NCBI GenBank assembly: GCA_946902985.2 | Contig: OX336389.2 | Location: 1,079,343,788-1,079,407,787, forward strand | Direction of reading: 5' to 3' | Source: Meconema thalassinum | Taxonomy: Eukaryota; Arthropoda; Insecta; Orthoptera; Tettigoniidae | Length of the DNA: 64,000 nucleotides | Shown: one piece after another, positions 30,978-42,062 of the stretch | Position numbering within the stretch: the first letter of the stretch is position 1 | Layout of the letters: the number at the start of each line of letters is the position of its first letter | Notes under the pieces: generated by a model | The model's database searches: none | The model's input: only the letters and a program-made list of their open reading frames with translations | Told to the model about the DNA's origin: nothing | Position numbers and translations under genes: made by a program

Positions 30978-32853
30978 TGCGACACCTGGAATCCGGGGCC
31001 CTACTTACCTTTGTTTGAGAGGTCCGCGTCGCTTCCACAACAAATCACCTCCAGATGACGTGTCCCAACAGAAGAGCTCCAAAGGGGTGGAAGGAAGATG
31101 GAGAAGGGGACAACATACACAGGCTATTGTACAGACACCCCCCAATAACCGACAGAATTGCCGTCGGCGAAATAATGCCACAACAGTTGATCAAGAATTT
31201 AAAAATAAAAGGTTTAATATTAAAAATTTAAAGGAGCACCTTCACCAGAAACAGAACATGCATCAACCAGCACAATTTACAAGGAAGGCCAGAGACCGCT
31301 TAACATGCTTGCTTGCATAGCCAAGAAAAGAAAAGACTTAAATTAAAATAAAAATGTTAAAGCCCAAAGGTTAAAATAAAAATTACATGCATAACACAAT
31401 GAGAAAGGGCTTGATAATTTACAAGGGAATGCAATAGCGATCCGGCATGCGTAGATCCCGGCCACGATGAAACGAGAAATAAAAATTAAATTAACCAAAT
31501 TAAATTGTATCAGAAAACAATTCATTAATTTGCATGATGGAAATAATCACAGGAACAATTACTAAAAACACAATGTTAAACCGACAAGGTTAAATAAAAA
31601 AAAACATCTTAAGTTAACACAACACGTTTGAGTTTCGCGGTGGACGCCAAGAGACTGACCTCGAGACCAGAATGCATCTCTTCATAACATAACAAAAACA
31701 TGGCCACAAAAACGGGAGACCGCATGCCTGATCGAAACTACGGCAAACAATTACCACTAAATTAATTTAGAACCCCCAGAGCGGAATGAAAGGAGGAAAA
31801 CAATTACATCTAAAAACTATTAATGCAAGTCGTTTTTAAGACTCGGCGGATCTTACATAGATTTAAAAAAATGACAATCCCAAGCTTGCCAAATGAAAAT
31901 AAATAATAATTTAAACGTAAAATAAACTTATAAATGTGTCTCCAGAAGGTACAAAATAATAACAAAATTAATATATATAAGGAAACGTTATTAAAACATA
32001 AAATAAATTTTAGGCCTACCAGGCAAAACACAACACGAGATCAACATTCATACACGGCCAAAATTGGAGCTCCCAAAATAAAATAATTAGATAAATTAAA
32101 TTAAAAAAACGTACCTTAAAACTTCACAGCGGAGACACAATGAAAACAAAAAAAACTGACACATTTTAAATAAATAAAATATGGCACTATATTGCCCTGA
32201 ACATTCCCGCCCAGCACATGCTTCGTTTTGGTCACAAGCGTAGTTCCGCATCGAGATGCGATTACATTTCACACGTCCACTTCACGGCGAAACGATGAAA
32301 TTCACACCCTGAAGAGCACAGTCAATTTCCTAGTAGAATTGGCATTCATATTTTCTGTTGAATATATTTATATTTCGTAGAGGATGGGGGCCAGATCCCC
32401 CATCAGCGGTGACACCTTTCACGACCAGTCGGCTTGATGCTTTCTTTCGACATCTAATGGACTCCACAAGATGGCGGAGAATTTTTGCGTCAAGAACCGA
32501 ACTGCATTCATGTAAACATTATCGTCCAATCAAGGCTTGACACATCAATCAACAATGTCATTATTTAGTAAAAATTTTGGCGGTATCATGCATACACCGG
32601 CATTTGTTTCATGACGAAGAATATAATTGTCTTTCAATTATGTCATGCATATAAAGAATTTTATAAGACACAGCACACACTATCTATCGGAGAAACAGGA
32701 ACTACTTGGAGTAACCACCGAAGTCCGACAGCAGGTGCTATCTCGTGTTGACAAACGGAACCAAGTCAGCAGGCGGTCGATTCAAAATGTCAAGAATTGC
32801 ATCCAGGGGAAATTACATGTTTGAAACGTTGGGACGGGCCCTTGCACGTAACA
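30978..32853. mobile_element. TG...CA element (solo-LTR-like), 1876 bp, 5-bp TSD
   Basis: It begins TGCGACACCTGG and ends GCACGTAACA, flanked by ATTAT (30973-30977 and 32854-32858). The other LTR of the host gypsy element lacks it at the same site (near 45768), proving insertion. It has no coding motif. The minus reading TGTTACGTGCAAGGG fits common LTR starts, so it is most likely a solo LTR. Confidence 0.8.
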
Positions 32854-33895
32854 ATTATTACTGACATGATTTCCGTTATCTCGACACGACGTACCGGTAT
32901 TTATAACATCAATAACTGAACATCCGCGTCCATTAAATTTATTAATCCTTTTAAATCAAATGCCATTTCTACGTTACTTATAACGGATTTACACACAACG
33001 TGATGTACAACGAACATCTTAACTTGACTATTGAACACAAAATTAGTGTATGAAGGTTCTACCTTCTAAATTCCACTTTCATTGGCATATTTTACAACTT
33101 TAGATATTACTGACATATAGTGGATTACATTCTTACAACAAAATCATGGTTTTTGGGTACTCACTTAGTCTTCCTGGCGGATTCGCCCACATGTGATCCA
33201 TAATGCCTGCCATGTTTGCATTTTAGCAAGGCATCATCACACTTTGTACACACATATTACTTGATTTTTCCACTGTGAAATACACTGCACTTTCCTTTCT
33301 CATATCGAGGCTACTGCCTCGTTTCGCCATATCACACATTAAATTTATCTCTACACTTGTAGAATACACATTTTTTAACTATACAAATCACTTAAAAACA
33401 CACGATATCTATTTACATTTTCTCACTTGACGACACTTAATGCAGAATCTCAGAACTACAGGTTCTGTAGAGCCTTCTTCCACGAAGATTCCTGTATCCC
33501 GTTTGAAAGTCTCCCTATTGGATCCCTTTCCTTGAAAATCCCTGTGATTCCCAATGTTCGCCAACTCCTATCACATGGTAAGTTACTGATACTAGCATCA
33601 ACGTGCTTTAATATAGTTCTCAACGTTAATAAAGTGGTATTTACGTGAAATTGCATCACCCGTATTATCAAAATATTCCTACATGCGCACTTCTAACCAC
33701 TGACAACATGTCTAACAGATATGTTCTGTGCTACGCTCGTCTATCGTACATACCACTTGTACAATTACCACTTTCATTGTCCTCTTACTGCACTTATTGT
33801 CTCCCTGACCGGTATGCTTCTAACAGAGTGTTGTACAGTCCCACGTACCTTTGTATAACAATACAATGTCTGTTCATTATGAGGTTCTACTGACC

Positions 33896-34328
33896 TATTA
33901 TAATACTTTCTTAACTCGTACATTACACTGTACGGCTATCATACTTAATAACTCACAAAAGAAAGTTAAAGTCTTTGTGCGCCCGTTCCTTTCCTGGACC
34001 AGAGCGACACACGCTCCGCGCTAGAATGTGGTACAACTGTCTATTATTAATCGTTCTTAATTCGTACATTGCACTGTACGGCGAATATACTGAGTAACTC
34101 TAAAAATTGTTAAAGTCATTGTGCGCGCGTTGTTTTTCTGGGCCAGAGCGACACACGCTCCGCGCTAGAATGTGGTACAACTGTCTATTATTAATCGTTC
34201 TTAGTTCGGTCATTGCACTGTACGGCGTATACTGAGTAACTCTAAAACTTGTTAAAGTCTTTGTGCGCGCGTTCTTTTTCCTGGACCAGAGCGACAAATG
34301 CTCCGCGCTAGAATGTGGTACAACTGTC
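33896..34328. repeat. Triple ~144-bp tandem repeat in the 3' LTR
   Basis: Units at about 33896, 34040 and 34184 share CACTGTACGGC, GTTAAAGTC, CCAGAGCGACA and CGCTAGAATGTGGTACAACT. The same array is in the other LTR at about 46804-47236. Such arrays in LTRs often act as transcriptional enhancers; that role is not shown here. Confidence 0.85.
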
Positions 34329-35267
34329 CTCGACTGCCTGCTTCGGCGACCTTATATTGGTTTTCACAAGAAAAGTAGGTCCTCAAATCTCTCGGAGCTC
34401 CATCTCTCCTCTAAATGCTTTTTCCGGTTTGAAATGATGTTTTTCAGGTCCGTCTTGCATCGCCATTTCCATAAATGCCTGTGTGTTTGAGAATCGATCG
34501 GTCAATTAATTATAATTAATTATGCTCTTCAGCGCTTGGGGACGCTAAGTCGATGGTGATTCCCCTCTTGCTTAGTGAAGTATATGCGCCAACCTCCTTA
34601 GGCTGTGCTTTTCCGTATTTTATTATATCTGCTTCAATTTTGGAGTCTGATGGCTTGATAATTAGCCTCCTTGCATTTAATTCACATTGGTACAACTCTC
34701 ATGTCTCTGACGTACTCATGTCGCGAGTAATCATTAAATTATCCTTGTTGGTCCCCCTTCCACTGCTTCCTTCTCTTGTGCTAAGGGGAATTTCTGGACC
34801 ACGACTGTGTCTCTCACCCTCCTCTAGACGGTGTAAAGAGTCCCAAATGACTGACATGTCGCCACGAAAACACGCCTACTATTAAAACGCATTTGTAAAA
34901 TGTCAGGTGCTCTAACTCCTAGTGCTATGCTGAGAAACGCATGCATTTCACAGCCCAATAGTGTCGTATTCTGCTTATATTTTCTGCATTATGTTAATAA
35001 ATAATGTCAGAATTCATCCCATATCACCTTAGTGATTTACTGTGTCCTGTCTCTAGGGGTTTTTCTTGTCTAAACTCCCTCAAAGACCCTGGGTTTGTTT
35101 CTTGCTGGCATCTCCAGTCTGTTCTCAATTTGTCAGAGACCCAGGTTCGACACCAGTCAGCCTAGTGCCCTAGGGTACATCTTCCCCTTGCTAAGCTTAT
35201 AGAATTCATTTTTCAAGTGAACTTCTTTAAGCTACAAGCTGACTGTGTTGTGACCGTGCCTATCTGT

Positions 35268-37319
35268 TTACAACAGCGGTCGTTCAACTCGTCTGACTGC
35301 GGGTAGGTTCGTGTCCTTCCCCCCTTCCAGTCTCAGGCTGGCCTCCAGACGTGCATTGTCCCTGCGGAGGTCTTCATTCATTGCTTCCACCTCCCCCGCT
35401 AACACAACCATTTCCTCGTAAAACTGTTGCTGACACTTGCAGTCCGTCTCTTTCCTTTCTTCAATAGGCGAGCTGTTTGGGTTCCCTTTCGTTTGGCTTA
35501 AGTAGTCTCTCCGTTCCTCTGTCTGTCTGAAATTCATTTCCACGTGCACTTGGGTGTGTGCCGCGACTGCTTCTTCTTCTTCTTCTTCATCAAACTCTTC
35601 TGGTGAATAGTAAATTTTGAGATTGGCGGCATTCATAACAACTTCGTTCCCAGTTTCCAGATGCCTTACCCTATAGGCATTGTTGTGTAGGTCTCTTATT
35701 ATTTCGAACGGACCGTGGAAGTTAAAATTGAACTTCTTGTATTTGCGGTTTTCTGGGTCTGAGCTGGCTGGTTTTCTTACCAAAACTCCTTCTCCAATGA
35801 GTAGCGGTCTATGATAACGCTTCCCACGGTTCCTTCTCTGGCGTCGTTCAGCCTGTGCTTGGAGATACTCGAAGGTTCGCTGGATCCTCAATTCTCGTCC
35901 TGGCTGTGCATCTACAGGTAGTGGAATGATATCCGCCCATGGCCTCACCGATCTTTGATCAAGGTGTAGGCTCACGGGTACTTGTCCTGTCGCTTCGTGC
36001 ACGGTATTATTGATGCAGTACTCTATGATCTCCAAGACGTCGATCCATCTCCAGTTCTCCTCTGAACAGTAGATTTTCATGTATTTTTGGATCTCTCTCA
36101 TGACACGTTCCACGGGACTAGCCTCAGGATGGCGAATGGTAGATAGAATCTGCCTAATTCCTAGATTTGCCAATTCCCGACGAAATTCTGCGCTAGTGAA
36201 ACAACTCCCGTGGTCTGAGAGTAAGTTATCCGGTTTCCCAAGTATCGGAATAACTCTCTCCTTAAGTCTCTTTAGCACCTGCTTCGAGCTGGTCTTCTGT
36301 ATGGGGCATAATACCACCATTTTTGAAAACACATCCATGGCTACAAAAATGTGCTTATTGCCTCTACGTGCCCTAGGCAGTGGTCCAAAGTTGTCCACAC
36401 TCATTAATTGCCTTGGCTTCTCTGGTAACAACGGAATGGGTCGTTGTCTGATTAAAAATGGGTTGGGCTTTACCCTTTGGAACCAATCACATGTCCTAAT
36501 AGCATTGCTCACGGTTTCACTCAACTTCGGCCAAATGAATGCCTCTTTTAATAGGGCAGTTACCTTGTCTATTCCAGGATGTCCAAATGCTCTGTGCGCA
36601 AGCGATACCAGTCTCCTCTGTATAGATGGCGGAATAACAATCCTTGGGCGTGTATTCTCTACGTCACTCCACTTATGTAGCATCTGATTGTACCACAAGT
36701 ACTCTGTTGATAACGCCTCTGCCTCTCTGTATATTGCAGTTCCCCTTGCTAAGCGTCCCTCGAAGTAATCTATCATCATCTTTATCCAAGGATCTTGACG
36801 TTGTAAGGTGGTGAGATTCCTCAAATCATCTAAGGTCTTCTGGTCTCGGTTCTCTATCTCGACAGCTAGAGTTTCCTCTTCTCTCGGATATCGGCTTAGC
36901 ATGTCCGGTATTACGTTCTCTTTCCCTGGACAGTATTCTATTTCCACATTGAACTGTTGAATATACAGGGCCCACCTTGTCAATCTCTGTCTGGACAAGT
37001 GCGTCTTTAACAAGAATGTTAAAGCTTTGTGGTCTGTTCTGAGGACGATTTGAAACCCATATACGACCTTGCGCCAGTACTGCAACGCGTACAGTATTGC
37101 GAGCATCTCTATCTCTGTAATCGTATAGTTCTTCTCGTGGGACTTCAATCTCCTACTTATAAAGGCAATAAAAACTTTCTCATCAGGCTTATCAACCTTC
37201 TCTTGGAATAGCATCGCTCCTATCCCAACCAGTGATGCATCCGTCTGTATTATGAATTTCTGGGTATAATCAGGGTATCCCAGCTTCACGTACTCTAAAA
37301 GCATTTGTTTGGACCTCAC
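35268..37319 (-). CDS. Gypsy-like Pol: RNase H and integrase
   Basis: An open frame of 683 codons. RNase H has QTDAS (D27), TEIEML (E71) and RTDHKAL (D96). The integrase zinc domain has HRAFGHPG (H242, H247) and TCDWFQR (C277), but the expected second cysteine is Phe at 280. The catalytic core shows SVDNFG (D309), LSDHGS (D369) and PVERV (E404). The C-terminal part has GPFEIIRDLHNNAYRVRHL, then a run of glutamates (about residues 550-570) and a coiled-coil-like tail with NEDLRRDNARLEASL. It would copy and insert the element's cDNA. The native start lies upstream in the broken RT region, so the Met at 37319 is only the first in the open frame. Confidence 0.9.
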   Translation of the reverse strand: MRSKQMLLEYVKLGYPDYTQKFIIQTDASLVGIGAMLFQEKVDKPDEKVFIAFISRRLKSHEKNYTITEIEMLAILYALQYWRKVVYGFQIVLRTDHKALTFLLKTHLSRQRLTRWALYIQQFNVEIEYCPGKENVIPDMLSRYPREEETLAVEIENRDQKTLDDLRNLTTLQRQDPWIKMMIDYFEGRLARGTAIYREAEALSTEYLWYNQMLHKWSDVENTRPRIVIPPSIQRRLVSLAHRAFGHPGIDKVTALLKEAFIWPKLSETVSNAIRTCDWFQRVKPNPFLIRQRPIPLLPEKPRQLMSVDNFGPLPRARRGNKHIFVAMDVFSKMVVLCPIQKTSSKQVLKRLKERVIPILGKPDNLLSDHGSCFTSAEFRRELANLGIRQILSTIRHPEASPVERVMREIQKYMKIYCSEENWRWIDVLEIIEYCINNTVHEATGQVPVSLHLDQRSVRPWADIIPLPVDAQPGRELRIQRTFEYLQAQAERRQRRNRGKRYHRPLLIGEGVLVRKPASSDPENRKYKKFNFNFHGPFEIIRDLHNNAYRVRHLETGNEVVMNAANLKIYYSPEEFDEEEEEEAVAAHTQVHVEMNFRQTEERRDYLSQTKGNPNSSPIEERKETDCKCQQQFYEEMVVLAGEVEAMNEDLRRDNARLEASLRLEGGKDTNLPAVRRVERPLL

Positions 37320-37957
37320 GAATGCTTCCTGGCAATGCTCTGTCCATTTCCACCTGTCACCTTACTTTAACAGATCTTGCAGGGGTGCCACAATTGCAGT
37401 GATTAGCAAAGAATCCAATAACTCCCAAATACTGTCGGACGTGCTTAACTTTCGTGGGTCGAGGAAAATTTCGAATCACCTCTTATTTCTCTGGGTTTGG
37501 TCTGACTCCATTTTCGTCAATAACGTTCCCTAGGAATTTAACTTCCTTTCTGACAGAAATGAGACTTCTTTATATTTACCTTAAAATTGGCTACTCTAAG
37601 GTTATCCAGCAACTTCTATAAGTCTCTCATGTGCTCCTCCAGAGATTCCGATGTGAGTAGAATGTCATCTACGTACCTGATGGTACTCTCTTTAACTCCT
37701 TCCGATAAATTGCGGTCTAGCTCTCTTATCAAAGCTGAACCAGCTGTTTTCAGGCCGAAGGGAAGCCTTAAATGAATATGTATGCTGATCATACACGAAT
37801 CCTGTCAAAATACTAGTTTTCTTTTCCAATTCTATATGATGGAAGCTCGCTGTGATGTCTAAATTTGTAAATATAGTCTTTCCTTTAAACTTTCTGAGGA
37901 TCTCCTTAATAGGTGGCACTTAGTCAAACTCCGGTATCACCCTCATATTTAAATTCC
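37320..37957 (-). pseudogene. Gypsy-like reverse transcriptase core, frameshifted
   Basis: RT motifs lie in shifting frames: PPIKEILRKFKGKTIFTNLD and ITASFHHIELEKK (A box) near 37919-37830, then IRYVDDILLTSESLEEHM with the catalytic YVDD at 37664-37675, then a QYLGVIGFFANHC-type thumb near 37400-37445. At least three indels or stops separate these. It links the Gag/protease frame (37958-39952) to the RNase H/integrase frame. Confidence 0.85.
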
Positions 37958-39952
37958 TTAAGTCCAGGCACACTCGACAGTTCCGTCTGTCTTGGGTACT
38001 ATCACCAGTGGACTTACGTACGGCGTAGATGTTTTCTCAATAACACCGGCCTCCAACATCTCCTGAATTGCTTCCTTAACTTTAGCATAGTGCTTTTCGG
38101 CGACTGGGTAGGGTTTCTGCCTAAATGGTGTCCAGTCGTTGACTCGGAATGCATAAGTGAAGTTCTTTATTCGACCAGGTCTCGAATCAAAGATTTCCTT
38201 CTGTTCCAATAACAATTTCTTTAAATTTTCTTTCTCTCTTGGGCCAATTTTCGCTTCTTCTATTTTTTCGTAAATACAGTTTTCCACTTCGGGTTCCAGA
38301 TCCTTTTCCATGTCTGCGGCTAGTGTTTGCAGTTCGTCTTCTATATTTTCAATGGCTAACACTTCCTCCTGAGCCATGTCTTTGTATGTATACCATACTT
38401 GTTCATCTGTTCCTGGTTCATTATGCTTGAGTGAGACCTCTAAGCCTTCGGCTTCTTCATTCACACGGAACATGACTCTGTCCTGTGATAGGTCTATAAT
38501 CACTCTGTATTCCCTTATAAAATCCGCACCAACTATGAGGTTAAAAGGTAATTTGCTTACGAGTAGAAAACTCTTAGGAAATATAGAGCTTCCTATTTGT
38601 AAGTCTAGGAATACCTGATATTTGCATATCATTGTCTTGTCTGGAATGACACCCTTAATTTTGACACTTGAGATTGGCATTTTCAAGACGTTTTCTCTAT
38701 GTGCTATCTCATTATAGCTTGCGTGATGAGACATACAGTTGAGCCTGTGTCCAAAAGGCTTCTTACAATTCAATCCTGCCACTCTTACTATTATAATGGG
38801 CAATTCCATTTTGACTATCACCTGTGTTCCTCCTGTGTCTTCGATTAATTCTTCAGGTTTAGCTATCCAGTTAATGATGTTGACTGCATTCCAGCCATCA
38901 TTTTCAAAATCTTCTAATTTGGTGCTTTTTTTCTCTACAGAGCCAGTCCCGTTCGAGTGTCTTCTCTCCTCTTCGCTGCGCTGTAACTCCAAACTCTTGG
39001 CCCCGTCGCCATATATATCTGGTGACGTTCTATTTCGAATGGCCTCATCCCAGCGGACTTGATGTTTCTTGGGTTCTGCTCCTCTCTCATCGAGGTATTG
39101 TAGTGAAGCGTGGTATCGTTCCTCAACCTCTTCGTCGAAGTTACGCTTTCTTTCTTGGGGTCTCCAAGTTCTACTGTTGCCTTCTTGGTCATTGTTCCTA
39201 CCATTGTTCTGGTATGGCCTATCACGTGTATTTTGTTGGTTCCAGTTGTTTCGGCCTCCTCTGCCTCTACTGGCGTTTCCTTTATATTTCGGTTGCCATC
39301 TCCTGTGTTCATGTTCCCATTGATGCCCGTTGGAAGTCAAAGTTTCGGTACTAGTAGCTTTATTATTTTTCGGAGGTTTGTGCTGGCCAGTCTGCATATT
39401 GGTCATGTGTACCTGTTCCACGGTTCGATTCTGACGCATGTTATTGGACGTAGTAAGGTCCAGTTGCCTGAGAGCTGCCTCCATTTCCATCGCGGTTTTT
39501 GCATTTGCCGAAATCAGCAGCCTTTGAATTGCATAAGGAAGTTGTTTGGCAATAGCAATGCATAGATCTAATTCTCTAGGGGCCTGATCTAGCTCTCTGA
39601 ATTTGCATAACTGAGATATAATGAACTCGACGTACTTGGTTGGATTGTTGGTACTATATCTCCTCGAGTACAGATCCAATCGTAAATTCTGTTGTATGCT
39701 CGGATCCCAGTATCGCTTCAGGAAAGCTTCCAGGAACTCTTCGATAGTGTCGAAGGTATAACGAAAACTGCGAAACCACAGCGCACACTCTCCCTCCGTT
39801 AATTTTCCTATGGCTCGTAACCTGCGCCCTTGTGGTATCCGTGCGTCATTCAAATATTCGAATACCTCCTTCAACCAGTGTTTTGGTGTCATATTACAAT
39901 GGCTACCTGAGAATTTTCTTGGTTTTTCCTCGCTTGCTCTTATTACAGTCAC
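37958..39952 (-). CDS. Gypsy-like Gag capsid region, protease and RT N-terminus
   Basis: An open frame of 664 codons. Near residue 20-130 a capsid-like block has MTPKHWLKEVFEYLNDARI, ALWFRSFRYTFDTIEEF and LYSRRYSTNNPTKYVEFI, as in LTR-retrotransposon Gag. A Gln/Asn/Arg-rich stretch (about 210-290) with RGRGGRNNWNQQN may bind RNA; no CCHC knuckle is seen. The protease signature DTGS is at 38740-38751 but in a different frame, so small indels disrupt it here. After PFNLIVGADFIREYRVIIDL (end of protease) comes the RT entry WTPFRQKPYPVAEKHY and VIEKTSTPYVSPLVIVPK. The frame's start is cut by the LINE insertion upstream. Confidence 0.88.
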   Translation of the reverse strand: MTVIRASEEKPRKFSGSHCNMTPKHWLKEVFEYLNDARIPQGRRLRAIGKLTEGECALWFRSFRYTFDTIEEFLEAFLKRYWDPSIQQNLRLDLYSRRYSTNNPTKYVEFIISQLCKFRELDQAPRELDLCIAIAKQLPYAIQRLLISANAKTAMEMEAALRQLDLTTSNNMRQNRTVEQVHMTNMQTGQHKPPKNNKATSTETLTSNGHQWEHEHRRWQPKYKGNASRGRGGRNNWNQQNTRDRPYQNNGRNNDQEGNSRTWRPQERKRNFDEEVEERYHASLQYLDERGAEPKKHQVRWDEAIRNRTSPDIYGDGAKSLELQRSEEERRHSNGTGSVEKKSTKLEDFENDGWNAVNIINWIAKPEELIEDTGGTQVIVKMELPIIIVRVAGLNCKKPFGHRLNCMSHHASYNEIAHRENVLKMPISSVKIKGVIPDKTMICKYQVFLDLQIGSSIFPKSFLLVSKLPFNLIVGADFIREYRVIIDLSQDRVMFRVNEEAEGLEVSLKHNEPGTDEQVWYTYKDMAQEEVLAIENIEDELQTLAADMEKDLEPEVENCIYEKIEEAKIGPREKENLKKLLLEQKEIFDSRPGRIKNFTYAFRVNDWTPFRQKPYPVAEKHYAKVKEAIQEMLEAGVIEKTSTPYVSPLVIVPKTDGTVECAWT

Positions 39953-40101
39953 GACTTGTTCTTGTATAGCAATTTCATGCGGTGTTCATTCATTCATTCA
40001 TTCATTTATTTGCAATGAGGGGAGTGTCCCCCGGTGGCAAATTGGATATACATAACAAATAAATAATTATACATAACAATTCAATAACAATTATACAACA
40101 A

Positions 40102-40320
40102 TTAAACTGGAGTATTTACACAAATAGCCAGTCTTTTCTTAAACACACCTATATGTTTGGAAAAAGGCTCTAAGACTGCGGCAGGTAGAGAGTTGCAGTT
40201 ATCAATGGCACGGTTTACAAAAGAATATTTACCATAATTTGTTCGCTGTGGTCGTCCCTTAACTTTGAAAGGATGATCGCTCCTACCAATGTAAGTGGGC
40301 TTTCCCAATCGTTTCCCCAT
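40102..40320 (-). pseudogene. LINE C-terminal segment after a frameshift
   Basis: Continues the RT protein with GRSDHPFKVKGRPQRTNYG and VNRAIDNCNSLPAAVLEPF, as at the end of CR1/Jockey-like ORF2 proteins, ending at a stop before the 3' untranslated region. Separated from the main frame by one indel near 40320. Confidence 0.8.
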
Positions 40321-41654
40321 GCTGGTTGATTTGTATACGTGTTGTACATAGCGCAGAGTCTAGATGTCATCCTCCTAGCCTCCAGTGATTCCCACCCAAG
40401 TTTCTTTAACATACGGCTCACACTGCTCCTGGGATTAAAGTCACTGAGCACAAATCTAGCGGCCTTTCTTTGTACCATTTCCAACTCATTGATGAGCCCT
40501 ACTTGATATGGATCCCAAACCGTCGAGGCATATTCCAGAATAGGTCTTACAAGTGACAAATAGCCTAATTCTTTAGCAGAGGTACTACTTCCTTTTAATA
40601 CCCTCATTACAAAGTGCAGGGATTTGTAAGCTTTTGAAACTACAAATCCTACATGACTACTCCATGTCATATCATTCCTTACGTGAACGCCCAAATATTT
40701 GCTAGAATCTTCTTCTACAAGTATTTCCGAGCCAATGTCATATTGAAAATCCTGCCTCCGCACTTTCCCTATTTTTAAGAGACTACATTTTCTTGTGTTT
40801 ATTTTCATTTTATTTTCAATCGCCCACTTATAGACCAGGTTCAGGTCCTCTTGAAGCACAGCATTGTCTTGTGAGTCATGTATCTTTCGATATATTACAC
40901 AATCATCCGCAAACAATCGACAGTCACTGCGAATCCCATTTGGTAAGTCATTTATAAACGCCAAAAATAAAAAAGTTCCGATTACGCTGCCCTGAGGGAT
41001 ACCCGACGTTACGGTAATTTCATCCGAGAATATGCCTTCGACTTTCACTTTCTGTGAACGACCCGTCAAAAATTCTTGGATCCATAAAATTACTCTTCTA
41101 TCAATCTTCGTCGAAGCTAATTTATGGAGTAGCATGTCATGCGGCACGACATCAAATGCCTTCGCAATATCTATAACCACGGCGTCGACTGAAACTCCAT
41201 GGTCTAACGATTCGCTAATGTCTTGAAAAAGTGATAGCATCTGACTCTCGCATGAGTAACCTTTCCGAAATCCATGTTGCCTATCATTAAACCATGATAA
41301 TGTTTCCCACTGTTCCCTCAAGTAGTCGCAAATGAGATGGTCCATCTGTTTACAAACGATGGACGTAAGGCTAACCGGCCTGTAGTTGCCCAATTCAAGT
41401 CTGCTCCCTCCCTTAAATATTGGGACTACCGTAGCTCTTTTCCAGTCATCTGGGATTTGCGCATTGTTTATGGACACATTAAACATCACCTCCAAGTATC
41501 GTGCCACCGCCCTACCTCCTAGTTTAAGTACTTCACTAACAATATTATCAGGACCATTTGATACATTGAAACGTAGTTTTTGTATTAGCTTTACAATTGC
41601 TGACTGGTTTGTTTGGAACAGGGGAGCCCCTGATTCGTCGTTAAGTTCCAACAC
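40215..41654 (-). CDS. LINE reverse transcriptase (CR1/Jockey-like)
   Basis: An open frame of 479 codons containing the whole RT domain: NVSNGPDNIVSEVLKLGG, VVPIFKGGSRLELGNYRPV, DRQHGFRKGYSCESQM, VIDIAKAFDVVPHDMLL (A box), TSGIPQGSVIGTFLFL (B), CRLFADDCVIYRK (FADD) and YLGVHVRNDMTWSSH. The thumb has RPILEYASTVWDPYQ and EMVQRKAARFV. The frame shifts near 40320, and the C-terminal KPTYIGRSDHPFKVKGR and YSFVNRAIDNCNSLPA lies at 40102-40320. The segment upstream (41731-42114) is the endonuclease-RT linker in another frame. Confidence 0.9.
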   Translation of the reverse strand: MLELNDESGAPLFQTNQSAIVKLIQKLRFNVSNGPDNIVSEVLKLGGRAVARYLEVMFNVSINNAQIPDDWKRATVVPIFKGGSRLELGNYRPVSLTSIVCKQMDHLICDYLREQWETLSWFNDRQHGFRKGYSCESQMLSLFQDISESLDHGVSVDAVVIDIAKAFDVVPHDMLLHKLASTKIDRRVILWIQEFLTGRSQKVKVEGIFSDEITVTSGIPQGSVIGTFLFLAFINDLPNGIRSDCRLFADDCVIYRKIHDSQDNAVLQEDLNLVYKWAIENKMKINTRKCSLLKIGKVRRQDFQYDIGSEILVEEDSSKYLGVHVRNDMTWSSHVGFVVSKAYKSLHFVMRVLKGSSTSAKELGYLSLVRPILEYASTVWDPYQVGLINELEMVQRKAARFVLSDFNPRSSVSRMLKKLGWESLEARRMTSRLCAMYNTYTNQPAWGNDWESPLTLVGAIILSKLRDDHSEQIMVNILL

Positions 41655-41730
41655 ACACTACCCTATAAGACATTTAATTCATTAGCAATGGCCTGTTTCT
41701 CAGTAATTAATTTACCGTCACCGGACATTA

Positions 41731-42062
41731 TCATCGACAAATTATTTGGATTTCCCTTTCTTCTCCAAACATAACTGAATATTTTTTCCACCCATCACCT
41801 CCCGAACCAAGTAAACCTTGCATATAACTATCATGAGCAGCCCTCTTTTTTAAGACGAGCTCTCTTGATAAGGACTTAAATTTCAACATATACTTGTCAC
41901 TATCATGTCTTTTATTGTATAATTTCCTAATTTTCCGTTTTAGACTCCTAATTTCTCGTGTGTAATACTCTGGATCTGGGTTTTGTTTCAGCAATTTAAA
42001 TGGGACAAATTTATCAACAGTGCTATTTAAAATTTTCAAAAAGTTAGTTAGTTGTTGATGCT
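41731..42062 (-). pseudogene. LINE linker between endonuclease and RT
   Basis: Shows STVDKFVPFKLLKQ, YYTREIRSLKRKIRKLYNK and ELVLKKRAAHDSYMQGLL, the basic linker of this LINE class. The endonuclease is absent, placing the 5' truncation at about 42062. The residues reported further upstream in this frame come from gag. Confidence 0.75.

Larger units (their letters stand above)
29481..35179 (-). repeat. Gypsy-like 3' LTR (interrupted)
   Basis: About 3.8 kb without the insertion at 30978-32853. It pairs with 44318-48087; differences include an extra block of about 50 bp at 29897-29946 and scattered substitutions. It contains a triple tandem repeat at 33896-34328. The open frames in it are shared with the other LTR only because the LTRs are similar. 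Confidence 0.88.
39985..42062 (-). mobile_element. 5'-truncated LINE (CR1/Jockey-like) inserted in gag
   Basis: Reading on the minus strand, it starts near QQLTNFLKILN, passes through RT and ends in a GAATGAATGAATGAAT tail at 39985-40004. Gag coding is present on both sides (from 42301 and from 39980), so it is an insertion. Exact junctions and target duplication are uncertain. Confidence 0.85.

Noticed and set aside
34553..34885. A 110-codon ORF conserved at 47461-47793
   Set aside because: Same LTR-pair explanation. Differences between the copies are not biased toward silent positions as far as I can tell by eye.
36079..36687. A 202-codon plus-strand ORF
   Set aside because: Antisense of the gypsy integrase on the minus strand, which has clear catalytic motifs.
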